A stretch of DNA of 64,000 bases. Origin: Marinobacter sp. S6332 (GTDB lineage: Bacteria; Pseudomonadota; Gammaproteobacteria; Pseudomonadales; Oleiphilaceae). The stretch spans positions 186,001 through 250,000 of the forward strand of contig NZ_JALKAP010000004.1 of assembly GCF_023016045.1 (NCBI RefSeq). Direction: 5' to 3'. Shown here piece after piece: positions 9,147 through 18,351 of this stretch. Positions within the stretch are counted from its first letter, which is position 1. Each line of letters opens with the position of its first letter. The position numbers and the translations under genes were made by a program. The notes under the pieces are model-generated. The model was given only the letters and a program-made list of their open reading frames with translations. It was not told the origin of the DNA and did no database searches.

Positions 9147-9692
9147 ATGGAGATTAAAGATACGGCCTTGCCTGACGTGAAGCTGGTGCTGCCTAAGGTA
9201 TTCGGTGATAGTCGCGGGTTCTTTAAGGAGGTCTGGAACCAGCGTGAGCTTGCCCGGCATGGGCTACACGTAGAGTTTGTTCAGGATAATTTTAGCCGCT
9301 CTTGCCGCAACACCTTACGCGGATTGCACTTTCAAGAGGCAAAACCTCAGGGCAAGCTCGTTTGGGTCAGTCGCGGTGAGGTATGTGATGTGGCTGTGGA
9401 TGTACGCCGAGAATCGCCAACTTTTGGGAAGTGGATAGCCGAACGTTTATCTTGCGAAAACCATCGTATGCTTTGGATACCGCCGGGGTTTGCTCACGGT
9501 TTTCGCGTTTTGAGTAACGAGGCCGATTTTCAATACAAGTGTACCGAGTTTTACGATCCGGATGATGAGCGATGCATTCGATGGGATGACGAAACTTTGG
9601 CGATTGACTGGGGAGATGTTGATTCCGCCGAGCTGATCATCTCAGAAAAAGATGCCAGCGCCCCAAGCCTGAAGGCAATGTTCGAAGTCTAA
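9147..9692 (+). CDS. rfbC: dTDP-4-dehydrorhamnose 3,5-epimerase
   Basis: Epimerises the keto-sugar made by RfbB. 181 residues, cupin fold. The catalytic His lies in LRGLHFQ and the pathway signature in DVAVDVRRESPTFGKW, with the catalytic Tyr in FQYKCTEFYDPDDE. It begins directly after the rfbA stop. The operon ends at the terminator at 9713-9741. Confidence 0.95.
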   Translation: MEIKDTALPDVKLVLPKVFGDSRGFFKEVWNQRELARHGLHVEFVQDNFSRSCRNTLRGLHFQEAKPQGKLVWVSRGEVCDVAVDVRRESPTFGKWIAERLSCENHRMLWIPPGFAHGFRVLSNEADFQYKCTEFYDPDDERCIRWDDETLAIDWGDVDSAELIISEKDASAPSLKAMFEV

Positions 9693-9712
9693 ATATGCCC
9701 CTTCAATCAACT

Positions 9713-9741
9713 AAAAAGGCCGGGTGTCGCCCGGCCTTTTT
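9713..9741. terminator. Bidirectional terminator between rfbC and flagellin A
   Basis: A 12-bp perfect stem (AAAAAGGCCGGG paired with CCCGGCCTTTTT) with a TGTCG loop gives T-rich tails on both strands. It lies between convergent rfbC and the flagellin A gene. Confidence 0.9.
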
Positions 9742-9758
9742 AGTTTTTACTTGAGCTG

Positions 9759-11249
9759 TTATCCCTGCAATAACTGCAGAACCTGCTGGGGCCGAGCGTT
9801 GGCCTGAGCCAATACCGAGAGGCCTGCTTGCTGGAGCACCTGTGTGCGCGCCAGGTTTGCAGATTCCGCTGCAAAGTCCGCATCCTGAATGCGCGATCGA
9901 GCGGCCGAGAGGTTTTCTGCTGTGGTACTTAAGTTCGCAATGGTCGATTCCAGTCGATTCTGGACTGCACCCAAATCTGCACGAATACTGTTGATGGTCT
10001 CAAGAGCAGAGTCGAGTACCCGCATGGCGCTGCTTGCGCCTTCAAAATCGCTGATGTCTATATCTGCCAGCGTTTCCGTTGTCGAACCATAGGCGCTGGT
10101 AGCCGTAAATAGCCCTGTGGCACCGCCTACATTGCTGGAGACCGCAAAGCTGGTGGCTGAATCAAACGTAACTTCGCCAGCAATTCGCGCACTGTCATCA
10201 TTGGCTCCATCAGTGAGTATTGCGGTGTCTCCGGACGAGCTCTCAAGCGCAACGGTGCCGCCACCGTTGTTGGAAAAGCCCTCGATAACAATATCTTTGC
10301 CGCTTTCCTGGATAAGTTTCATTTTACCGCCATCGACTTCCGCCGTTATGCCGGTTTTGCCGCTGCTGGCATTGATCTCACGGGCCAGGGCTTCAATGTT
10401 TGTGGTGTCTGAAATCTGCGCAGATACCGTAGCTTCATTACCGTCGCCAGTTGATAGCTTCATGGTAACGGTGCCGCTAGCTGAAAGTGGTCCAAAATCT
10501 ACAGATGTTCTGGCAGATGCTGTCACCCCTGTGGTTTCAGCTTTCTTGTTGACCTCGGCGGCAATAGATTCAGCTGTTGCGCCAGAAGCTGTAATATCAA
10601 CGTTTTGCTCATCTAGCGAGCTTGAGATCGTGAGAGTTTGAGGGTCCAGATTATTCTCGGTAGGCGCCGTTCCAGATGCTGTCGATATTGCTATTGAGCC
10701 CGTACCCGTGCCACTAGCCACAGTATCCCGAGTATTGTTTGCAAGGCTGTCGATTCGAGTGCCTGTAATCGACACTGAAATCGTTTGGTTCTCATTAGCC
10801 CCAGCCTGAAACTTCTGCGCCTGAAAAGTGCCATCAAGAAGGTTGAGGCCGTTAAACTCAGTAGTGGTCGCTATGCGCTCCATCTCTTGCTTGAGCTGGT
10901 TTACTTCCGCCTGCAACGCTTTTCTGTCAGAAGCCGAATTCGTTGCGTTGGCAGCCTGAACAGCAAGCTCGCGCATACGCTGCACAATATTGCCGGATTC
11001 GCCCAGTGCGCCTTCCGCCACCTGAGCCAGAGAGACGCCGTCGTTAGCGTTTCGTACCGCCTGATTCAGGCCACGCACTTGAGAGCTAAATCGCTCAGCG
11101 ATCGCCAAGCCTGCTGCATCGTCTTTCGCGGAGTTTATGCGCAAGCCGGAAGACAGACGTTGAAGCGTTGTATCCGCATCTCGCTGTGAAGCATTCAGGT
11201 TGCGTTGAGCGTTCAGCGACGCGATGTTGGTGTTAATAATCTGAGGCAT
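9759..11249 (-). CDS. fliC: Flagellin A
   Basis: Filament subunit of 496 residues. The conserved D0/D1 N-terminus ([14 protein letters not shown] and [20 protein letters not shown]) and C-terminus (ILQQ-like [19 protein letters not shown]) are intact. The central domain (residues about 190-390) is variable and holds two segments resembling flagellin hook-IN motifs ([35 protein letters not shown]). Transcribed opposite to its neighbours, with a sigma-54 promoter about 100 bp upstream, unlike flagellin B. The Ser/Thr-rich centre offers many O-glycosylation positions. Whether A or B dominates in the filament cannot be told. Confidence 0.96.
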   Translation of the reverse strand: MPQIINTNIASLNAQRNLNASQRDADTTLQRLSSGLRINSAKDDAAGLAIAERFSSQVRGLNQAVRNANDGVSLAQVAEGALGESGNIVQRMRELAVQAANATNSASDRKALQAEVNQLKQEMERIATTTEFNGLNLLDGTFQAQKFQAGANENQTISVSITGTRIDSLANNTRDTVASGTGTGSIAISTASGTAPTENNLDPQTLTISSSLDEQNVDITASGATAESIAAEVNKKAETTGVTASARTSVDFGPLSASGTVTMKLSTGDGNEATVSAQISDTTNIEALAREINASSGKTGITAEVDGGKMKLIQESGKDIVIEGFSNNGGGTVALESSSGDTAILTDGANDDSARIAGEVTFDSATSFAVSSNVGGATGLFTATSAYGSTTETLADIDISDFEGASSAMRVLDSALETINSIRADLGAVQNRLESTIANLSTTAENLSAARSRIQDADFAAESANLARTQVLQQAGLSVLAQANARPQQVLQLLQG

Positions 11250-11705
11250 GTCTATTCTCCCTGCTCAGCATTGCCGGAAACCAGGTTCATAAAACTTATG
11301 GTGAACCTTTGCCGGCTGGAATTCGTTTGTTTGCCGTTTGCATAGGAAGTAAGCGAAAGGTGTGCCAGCTCTTGATTTTTATCGATATCCTTTTGTTTTC
11401 GCAGTTTATTTACAGAGTCAGCGAAGAGTGACTCTGGCAGGGTGGCAATATTCAGGCGCGCTAGAAGGGAAAGGAGTTGCCGATAATACAGAATGAACAG
11501 TTAATTGACGCAGGTGGCCATGCAGCAGGTTTCCAGATGTTTTCCCTGCTGACAGTAGAGTTTCTAAAGCGCCGATTTTTAATGGGCGCAAAGAAAAAAT
11601 CTTAAGATCTGAGGATGTGTTTGGCGAACAGCTTCTAATTGACGTAGTCTCAAAAAAGGCCTTTAGTTGTAATCACTGAATTATTAGTCACTTGGAAGGC
11701 AGCAT
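11250..11705. other. 456-bp divergent intergenic region between flagellin A and the glycosylation genes
   Basis: No gene is seen. The flagellin A side holds its sigma-54 promoter (11352-11368) and a leader of about 90 bases. The half facing the aminotransferase gene is AT-rich, and I could not find a convincing promoter there. A weak GCCGATTT at about 11571 lacks a good -35. Confidence 0.7.
11352..11368 (-). promoter_or_regulatory. Sigma-54 promoter of flagellin A
   Basis: Minus strand reads CTGGCACACCTTTCGCTT: GG and GC ten bases apart, close to the RpoN consensus TGGCACN5TTGC. Expected start of transcription is near 11340, about 90 bases before the ATG. Such promoters need an activator; in polar flagellates this is usually FleQ or FlrC, which is not in the window. 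Confidence 0.88.
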
Positions 11706-12806
11706 ATGATTCCTGTCACAAAGCCCTATCTCCCCAACCGGAAGAAGCTAGAAAAGCTTCTGGATGGCATCTACTCTAGGCATTGGCTCACAAATAACGG
11801 CCAACTAGTGCAAGAGCTCACAGCCCGGCTAGAGGAGTATTTAGAGGTAGATAACCTTCTATTGGTGGCTAATGGCACGTTGGCTCTCCAAATTGCCTAC
11901 CGAGTGTTGGGTGTTAGCGACTCGTCCAAAACCGGTAGCCCGGAAGCGATTACTACGCCCTTCTCATTTATAGCAACGGCAAGTTCGCTGAAGTGGGATG
12001 GTGTGAAGCCTGTATTTGTCGATATAGACCCGCTCACTTGGTGCCTCGACCCAAAAAATATTGTGCCAGGCTTAACTGCCAACACTCGAGCTATAGTGCC
12101 AGTCCATGTATTTGGTAACGCTTGCGATGTAGAGAGCATTGGGGCCATTGCCCAAGAGCATGGCCTTAAAGTGATTTATGATGCATCTCATGCATTTGGA
12201 GTGAAGTACAAGGGTGAGAGTTTGCTTAAGCATGGAGATGCCTCCACGCTGAGCTTTCACGCAACCAAGCTTTTCCACACAGGGGAAGGTGGCGCGATCG
12301 TATTTAAGCGAAAGGAAGATCTGGAACGGGCTAAAAAAATGATCAACTTTGGTATTACCGGGCCGGAAACCATCGAAGAGTTGGGTATCAATGCCAAAAT
12401 GAACGAGTTACAAGCAGCGATGGGTTTGTGTGTGCTCGATGAGGTTGAAGAAAATTTGAAGTTAAGGGCAGATGTTTGGCAAAGATACGAGGAGGCACTA
12501 GGTATGTACATGCAGCTGCAAGCCAAGAGTCATGGCCTAGACTATAACTTTGCATATTTTCCTGTTGTTTTTGACAGAGAAGAGCATGTTGTACATATAG
12601 CTGCGAAACTCAAAGAAAGTGGTGTGCTGGCAAGAAGGTATTTTTATCCGTCGTTGGAGTCGCTGGAGTGCTTAGGTGCACAGGTAGATCAACCAGTTTC
12701 AAGGGATTTGGCAAGCCGAATACTTTGTCTGCCTATCTTCTATAGTTTACCAGATTCAGTTCAAGCAGTCATCATAGCGCTGATAAGGGCGGAGTTAAGG
12801 GTATGA
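11706..12806 (+). CDS. DegT/DnrJ/EryC1/StrS-family sugar aminotransferase
   Basis: PLP-dependent enzyme that transfers an amino group to a nucleotide-linked keto-sugar. 366 residues. PLP-phosphate binding ANGTLALQ near residue 56, the conserved DASHAFG around 159-165, and the Schiff-base Lys in SFHATKLFHTGEGG (K188). The nearby rfbB makes dTDP-4-keto-6-deoxyglucose, a substrate for VioA-type enzymes, so a 4-amino-4,6-dideoxyglucose (viosamine)-like product is a reasonable guess but not proven. Its stop overlaps the next start by four bases. First gene of a four-gene flagellin-modification group. Confidence 0.9.
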   Translation: MIPVTKPYLPNRKKLEKLLDGIYSRHWLTNNGQLVQELTARLEEYLEVDNLLLVANGTLALQIAYRVLGVSDSSKTGSPEAITTPFSFIATASSLKWDGVKPVFVDIDPLTWCLDPKNIVPGLTANTRAIVPVHVFGNACDVESIGAIAQEHGLKVIYDASHAFGVKYKGESLLKHGDASTLSFHATKLFHTGEGGAIVFKRKEDLERAKKMINFGITGPETIEELGINAKMNELQAAMGLCVLDEVEENLKLRADVWQRYEEALGMYMQLQAKSHGLDYNFAYFPVVFDREEHVVHIAAKLKESGVLARRYFYPSLESLECLGAQVDQPVSRDLASRILCLPIFYSLPDSVQAVIIALIRAELRV

Positions 12807-13492
12807 AGCTTGCAGTCATGCAACCTTACTTATTTCCTTATATTGGGTATTTTCATCTAATATATGCATCTGATTTGTTTGTTATATATGACGATGTTTC
12901 GTATATAAAGTCGGGAAATATAAATCGTAATAAAGTATTATCTCCAAGTGGTGTAGTTAGATTCACCGTGCCAGTGCTGGGAGCATCTCAAAATAGATTA
13001 ATATGTGATTTGTCATTCTCAAAAGATGTAAGTAAAGTTTTAAAAATGATTGAGTACAGTTACTCAGATGCACCATATTTTGAGTTTGTATATCCAGTGA
13101 TTCTAAAGGTTTTAAAGCATGAAGAGCGTTCAATCGCTTCCGTTTGTCTACATGGTTTTGAAGCTATCTTTTCGTATCTTGGCATCGATAAGAAGTTCAG
13201 AAAGGCAAGTGGTTTAGAATATGATCGAACGGCGTCTGCGCAAGATAAGCTAGTTAGTCTATGTCATAAGTTCGATGCTGAATTTTACGTTAATGCTCCG
13301 GGTGGCAGGCAGCTCTATACGAAAGTAGGTTTTGCGGTGCATGGAGTGAAATTAATGTTTGTTGATTCATTGCCTGTGAGGTATCAGCAGCGTACTACTG
13401 AATTTGTACCAAATCTTTCTATTATCGATGTGCTTATGAACTGTTCTCCTAGAGAGGTCGTTAGATTGTTGAGTCAGTATGAGTTTAACTGA
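12803..13492 (+). CDS. WbqC-family protein
   Basis: 229 residues, opening with MKLAVMQPYLFPYIGYFHLI and then YDDVSYIKSGNINRNKV, the hallmark of the WbqC family found in polysaccharide and glycan loci. The family is thought to act in transfer steps on amino sugars, often beside DegT aminotransferases; its exact reaction is not settled. The start overlaps the aminotransferase stop, so it is likely to act on the product of that gene. The DNA is clearly AT-richer than the flanking genes, which suggests separate ancestry. Confidence 0.85.
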   Translation: MKLAVMQPYLFPYIGYFHLIYASDLFVIYDDVSYIKSGNINRNKVLSPSGVVRFTVPVLGASQNRLICDLSFSKDVSKVLKMIEYSYSDAPYFEFVYPVILKVLKHEERSIASVCLHGFEAIFSYLGIDKKFRKASGLEYDRTASAQDKLVSLCHKFDAEFYVNAPGGRQLYTKVGFAVHGVKLMFVDSLPVRYQQRTTEFVPNLSIIDVLMNCSPREVVRLLSQYEFN

Positions 13493-13656
13493 AGAATCTG
13501 ATGATGTGTATTTTGATCCCACCTCAAAACTCCCTTGAGTAATGAGTCTGAGGTAGTTGGTGTATTTAATATTCATTTTTATCAATGTTATATAATGATC
13601 GATGGTTTTTGATATGATATATGCGTTGGTAACTAATTGAGAGGTTTGGCTGCGTT

Positions 13657-14649
13657 GTGAAACCTATAAAGCGGACAAGTGAATACAGACGTATTTCTGC
13701 ACTTGAGACACTTTTGCAGGATCTGAATTATAATTTGGCGAGCGCAAACGATGCCTACCTTACCGATACATCTGAGCAGTTTTCGAAAATATTTATTGTG
13801 GGGCCACCTCGGTCCGGTACCACACTGTTTATGCAATGGCTTGCAAATACTGGCCTTGTAGCTTATCCAACCAATTTACTCTCACGCTTCTTTGGGGCTC
13901 CGCTGGTTGGTGCGAGAATTCAGCAATTACTTACCGATCCTCGCTATAATTTCCGTGATGAAATTCTAGATTTCAATTCTGAGATAAATTTTAGCTCTGA
14001 TAATGGAAAAACTAAAGGTGCTTTGGCGCCCAATGAATTCTGGTACTTTTGGCGTCGTTTCCTTCCGTTCGAACAGCTGGATTACATGCCTCCAGATGAA
14101 CTGCGGAGCAAAGGAAACCTGACTGGTTTGCGAGATGAGTTTAACGCGCTGGCAAATATCTTTGAAAAACCGTTCGCCATGAAGGCGATGATAATGAACC
14201 AAAATATTACAGAGTTGGCTGAGCAATTCGAAAAGGCGCTATTTGTTTGGATTCGCCGAGACCCGGTCTTCAATATGCAGTCTGTACTTGAGGCGCGTAA
14301 GCGCCAATATGGAGACATTGATACATGGTACTCTTTCAAGATAAAAGAGTGCTCTGCACTAAATAATTTAAACCCTTTAGAGTCTGTGGCTGGTCAGATT
14401 TCAGCGATTAATAAATCGATTGAAAGTGGATTTGAGACTTTACCTAAACATAAAAAAATCATTGTTGAGTATGAGGGTTTTTGCTTGGATCCTGAATATT
14501 ACTTTAATGAAATTGTTTCACCTTTGGTGGAAAGGAATGAATTTAAACCAATTTATACTGGTAAAACTGAATTCTTATCCTCTGAAAGCTGGAGGTTGGA
14601 AGAGTACAGTCACGAGGAAGCGAAAGCTGCTTATGAAAAGTTCGAGTGA
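13657..14649 (+). CDS. Sulfotransferase-family protein
   Basis: 330 residues, GTG start about 12 bases after GAGAGG. FIVGPPRSGTTLFMQW (PRSGTT at residues 51-56) is the 5'-phosphosulfate loop of PAPS-dependent sulfotransferases. The later FVWIRRDPVFNMQSVLEARK matches the 3'-phosphate-binding segment (IRRDP). Placed between WbqC and the large glycosyltransferase, it may sulfate a flagellin glycan. AT-rich like its upstream neighbour. The next gene starts four bases after its stop. Confidence 0.88.
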   Translation: MKPIKRTSEYRRISALETLLQDLNYNLASANDAYLTDTSEQFSKIFIVGPPRSGTTLFMQWLANTGLVAYPTNLLSRFFGAPLVGARIQQLLTDPRYNFRDEILDFNSEINFSSDNGKTKGALAPNEFWYFWRRFLPFEQLDYMPPDELRSKGNLTGLRDEFNALANIFEKPFAMKAMIMNQNITELAEQFEKALFVWIRRDPVFNMQSVLEARKRQYGDIDTWYSFKIKECSALNNLNPLESVAGQISAINKSIESGFETLPKHKKIIVEYEGFCLDPEYYFNEIVSPLVERNEFKPIYTGKTEFLSSESWRLEEYSHEEAKAAYEKFE

Positions 14650-14652
14650 GAT

Positions 14653-17600
14653 ATGAAGAATCCGTATTATATTATGGCCCCTGATTTTAGGAATACCTCT
14701 GCTGGCGTGCATGTTCTTTACGCGCTTTGTGACAAGTTAAATGGCATGGGATTCGACGCTTTCATTGTAGGGTCGACGAAGAATGATAGCTCACTAAACG
14801 CTCCAGTGTTGCAAGACAATGACATGGTGGCGCATCAAAAAAATGGTAACAATCCAATCGCTGTTTACCCTGAGATAATCTCCGGTAATCCTTTGAGCGC
14901 CAAGGTTTGCGTCAGATATATGCTTAATAGAGAGGGTGTCATTAGAGGAAATGAGATCAACGCATCGGAGTCTGATCTTTTTTTCTTTTACAATGAGCCG
15001 TTCATGGAAGGGATGGCTAGAGAGGGGTACAAACTTAAGGTTCCTGTGATCGATTTGGATGTTTTCTGCCCGCCAAAAGAAGAAAAAAGATTTAGGCGGC
15101 TTTTATACTTAAACCGTTATCCGAGGGACGGGGTAGACTTCGATCAGCTGCCTGATGACATTGAAGTACTATCAATGAGTAAACCGCTGAGCCATGAAGA
15201 GCTCGCGGGAAAGCTAAAGCAAGCTGAAGTTTTGTATTCTTACGAGTATTCGACGACATGCACCATGGCTATGTTATGCGGTTGCCCTCTTGTAGTAAAA
15301 GAATTCGAGTCTGGGCATAAGTATGGTTTCACAGAAAACAACCTCTTGATCTACGGCGGTTTAGGGTATGCGCTTTCGGATGACCCCGCGAGTATAAGCA
15401 TTGCTAAGCATGGCCTTGCCAAGTTTCGCCAAAATCGTATCGAGCAGGATAAAGAGGTAGGTTTTCAATTAGAGCGTTTCGTGGAGTATACGCAAGAAGC
15501 GGCAGAAAACTCTTCACCACCATTGGCAAACCCGCTTGCATCTTGGAGTGAGGGCCGCACCCTCACTCCAGAGCAGTTCGCCCTGCTAAAGAATCGAATT
15601 TCAGGTGATTTCAAGATCTGCGTGATCATTGTTGACCGTGAATCATCTGGTGATAGGTTGAGCGAGGCAGTTAAAGCTTACAGGTTGGCTCGAGTTGCAG
15701 TGGCATGCCTTTCTTGCATAGTCCTCACCAATAGCAGCGAATTTGATGAGAAGGTAAGCGCACCAGATCTAGTTATTAGCTCGTTCGACCCTCAAGATTT
15801 GGCGCGCTCAATTAACGATGCAGCGATGAGTTCGCAGGCCAGTTGGTTTTTGGTTTCGGAGCCTGGAACGGTTCTTGGAACCAATGGGGTCATGACCATC
15901 GCCTTGGAGCTTCAGTCGGCACCAGAGTCTTGCGTTGCCGTCTTCGGCGATGAGTTGATTAGTGAGGGTGGTGATATCCACGGAGCACTGCTTCGGCCTG
16001 ACTTCAATCTCGATATGCTGCTAAGCCATCCAAGCGTTACAACGAAGCACTGGTTTTTCAGACGAGAAGCTTTTATGAATATGGGCGGATTTGATACTTC
16101 GCTTAAGTCTGCTTTTCAGCTAGATCTAATATTACGGATTCTCGAGAATAACGGATTCGGTGCCTTCGGCCATGTCGCCGAGCCTGTGCTGATTTCGAAT
16201 CAGGAAATAGGTAATGCAGATGACGGCGAGACAAAAGCGGTCATTTTGGAACACTTGCGTCGCAGAGGTTATAGCGGTGCAGAGGTTACTGAAGGCTACG
16301 CCCCAGCAACCTATGATGTGAACTATGGCCCAACAGAGGCGCCGTCAGTTTCAATAGTGGTTGTCGCCAAGGACCAGTTAGCCCATCTACAGACGTGCGT
16401 TGAGTCTATTTTAGAGAAGGCCGGTTACGTCAACTATGAAATACTGATTTTTGATAATAATAGTAAAACCCCAGAGGCAAAGGCCTGGCTCAATGGCCTC
16501 GCGGAGATGGGGGTATCAAATATTCGGGTGTTCCATCATTCTCACACGGTGAACCGCTCGGTAGCTGTTAACAAAGCGGTGAGTGAGGCCCGAGGTGAGT
16601 ATCTCGTGCTGCTCGGGAGCGACACTGGGATTATTCGAAAAGATTGGCTTCAGTCGCTTCTGAATCATGCACAGAGGCCAGAAGTTGGCATTGTTGGCGC
16701 TAAGATATTGGCCGCAGACGGAAATGTGAGCTCCGCTGGCATTGTCGCGGGACTTAACGGGGTATCAAGCAGCACCTTTGTCGGTGAAGATGCAAGTGCT
16801 TTGGGTTATATGAGCCGCTTGCAAGTCGACCAAAACTGCAGCCTTGTTACGGATGATTGTATGATGTTCTCGCAGGCCATGTTTGCCGAGCTCGGAGGCT
16901 TTGATGAGTCGCTGGATGACCTTTTTTGTGGTGCGGATTTTTGTTTCCGGGTTGGTCATTCCGGGCGCTTGAATGTCTGGACTCCACGGACTGTCGTTAT
17001 GAAGGCCTCTGTGACCAGCCAAGTTTCAGCTACGGCACCTGAGAATTCAAGAGTGAGCCCATCTCGAGCTGAGAGTGAGAACCTAATCTATGATCGCTGG
17101 TTGACCCAGTTAGCGAACGACCCTTCTTACAATCGCAATTTCTCCCTAGCGGGGCCTGGCTTTGAAGTCGAGCAACGCATTGATTTGAGCTGGCAACCGC
17201 AGAAGTTACTCGGCCAGTCGACAGTATTGGTTTATCCCGCCGATCAATGGGGTTGTGGCCATTATCGAATGATGCAGCCTCTTGAAGCTATGAAGGCACT
17301 GGGAGTTGCTGGGGGTATGATTGCTCGTGAGTGGCTGACCGTTCCCGAAATAGCGAAGCTAAATCCTGATAGCTGTGTCTACCAACGGCAAATCACAGAT
17401 GAAGCCATTGCCAGCATGAAGCAGGTGAGGCGCTTCCTGAAAAAACCAGTGGTTTATGAGTTGGATGACTACCTTCCAAATCTTCCTCTGAAAAGCGCGT
17501 ACCGGAAAAATATGCCTAAAGATATTCTCAAGTCATTGAGGCGGTCTTTAAAGCATGTTGACCGGTTTGTGGTATCAACCCATCCTTTGGCAGAAGCTTT

Positions 17601-18201
17601 TAAGGGAATCCACTCTGATATCCGCGTGGTGGAGAACCGGCTACCGCTTGAATGGTGGCAAGATTTGAATTCTATGCGGCGTCAGTCTGACAAGCCGAGA
17701 GTGGGCTGGGCTGGTGGCATTGGGCATACAGGCGACCTTGAGTTGGTGGAAGCAGTTGTGCGCGAACTTGCTGAGGAAGTCGACTGGGTGCTCTTTGGAA
17801 TGTGTCCCGACAGCCTTAAGCCTTTCGTAAAAGAGGTGCATGAGGGTGTAGATATCGCTTTATACCCCCCGAAGCTGGCTTCAATGAACCTAGACCTGGC
17901 GATTGCGCCCCTAGAGGACAATCTCTTTAACCGTTGTAAAAGCAATCTACGGTTGCTGGAGTATGGCGCATGCGGGTTCCCGGTTGTTTGTAGCGATGTC
18001 GAGCCATACCGCGCGCATGGGTTGCCCGTGACTCGAGTCAAAAATCGCTATAAGGACTGGATGGATGCGATACGAATGCATTTGAGCGATCTGGATGAAA
18101 CGGCCAGACAAGGGGATGAGCTCAAGAGTGTGATCCTGCGAGACTGGATGCTCGAGGGTGAGAATCTTCAGCAATGGTTGCGTGCTTGGACGAAATTTTG
18201 A
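14653..18201 (+). CDS. Large multi-domain glycosyltransferase, probable flagellin glycosyltransferase
   Basis: 1182 residues. Residues about 1-290 look like a GT-B half (AGVHVLYALCDKLNGMGF; later EYSTTCTMAMLCGCPLVVKE). Residues about 290-540 resemble a degenerate GT-A domain (FGDELISEGGDIHG). About 555-790 is a GT2 domain (VSIVVVAKDQLAHLQTCVES, EILIFDNNS, LVLLGSDTGI). About 855-1182 is a GT4-like domain with GWAGGIGHTGDLELV and RLLEYGACGFPVV. Comparable giant enzymes (fgt genes) glycosylate flagellin in pseudomonads. The gene ends 150 bp before flagellin B. Several domains imply it builds an oligosaccharide rather than adding one sugar. Confidence 0.85.
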   Translation: MKNPYYIMAPDFRNTSAGVHVLYALCDKLNGMGFDAFIVGSTKNDSSLNAPVLQDNDMVAHQKNGNNPIAVYPEIISGNPLSAKVCVRYMLNREGVIRGNEINASESDLFFFYNEPFMEGMAREGYKLKVPVIDLDVFCPPKEEKRFRRLLYLNRYPRDGVDFDQLPDDIEVLSMSKPLSHEELAGKLKQAEVLYSYEYSTTCTMAMLCGCPLVVKEFESGHKYGFTENNLLIYGGLGYALSDDPASISIAKHGLAKFRQNRIEQDKEVGFQLERFVEYTQEAAENSSPPLANPLASWSEGRTLTPEQFALLKNRISGDFKICVIIVDRESSGDRLSEAVKAYRLARVAVACLSCIVLTNSSEFDEKVSAPDLVISSFDPQDLARSINDAAMSSQASWFLVSEPGTVLGTNGVMTIALELQSAPESCVAVFGDELISEGGDIHGALLRPDFNLDMLLSHPSVTTKHWFFRREAFMNMGGFDTSLKSAFQLDLILRILENNGFGAFGHVAEPVLISNQEIGNADDGETKAVILEHLRRRGYSGAEVTEGYAPATYDVNYGPTEAPSVSIVVVAKDQLAHLQTCVESILEKAGYVNYEILIFDNNSKTPEAKAWLNGLAEMGVSNIRVFHHSHTVNRSVAVNKAVSEARGEYLVLLGSDTGIIRKDWLQSLLNHAQRPEVGIVGAKILAADGNVSSAGIVAGLNGVSSSTFVGEDASALGYMSRLQVDQNCSLVTDDCMMFSQAMFAELGGFDESLDDLFCGADFCFRVGHSGRLNVWTPRTVVMKASVTSQVSATAPENSRVSPSRAESENLIYDRWLTQLANDPSYNRNFSLAGPGFEVEQRIDLSWQPQKLLGQSTVLVYPADQWGCGHYRMMQPLEAMKALGVAGGMIAREWLTVPEIAKLNPDSCVYQRQITDEAIASMKQVRRFLKKPVVYELDDYLPNLPLKSAYRKNMPKDILKSLRRSLKHVDRFVVSTHPLAEAFKGIHSDIRVVENRLPLEWWQDLNSMRRQSDKPRVGWAGGIGHTGDLELVEAVVRELAEEVDWVLFGMCPDSLKPFVKEVHEGVDIALYPPKLASMNLDLAIAPLEDNLFNRCKSNLRLLEYGACGFPVVCSDVEPYRAHGLPVTRVKNRYKDWMDAIRMHLSDLDETARQGDELKSVILRDWMLEGENLQQWLRAWTKF

Positions 18202-18239
18202 GCTTTTACACTTTTTTACAAAAGAAGCGAAATATTTTC

Positions 18240-18266
18240 TAAAGAGTGTTGTTGGAGTGCCGTTAA
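18240..18266 (+). promoter_or_regulatory. Sigma-28 (FliA) promoter of flagellin B
   Basis: TAAAGAGT, exactly 11 bases, then GCCGTTAA, against the FliA consensus TAAAGTTT-N11-GCCGATAA. Transcription should begin near 18273, leaving a leader of about 80 bases to the ATG at 18352. Confidence 0.85.
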
Positions 18267-18351
18267 GTGAATTAACAGGGCGGCGCTCACAACCTAAAAC
18301 CGAGCGCTAGACCGTTTTCAGTAAAACGACTTTTGTCGAAGGGGAAGCATT

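Noticed and set aside
10117..10641. 174-codon frame opposite flagellin A
   Set aside because: Low-complexity Ser/Ala/Val peptide mirroring the repetitive flagellin centre; no ribosome site or known family.
11565..11585. Sigma-28 promoter for the aminotransferase gene
   Set aside because: GCCGATTT resembles a -10, but the sequence 11 bases upstream does not match the -35 element.
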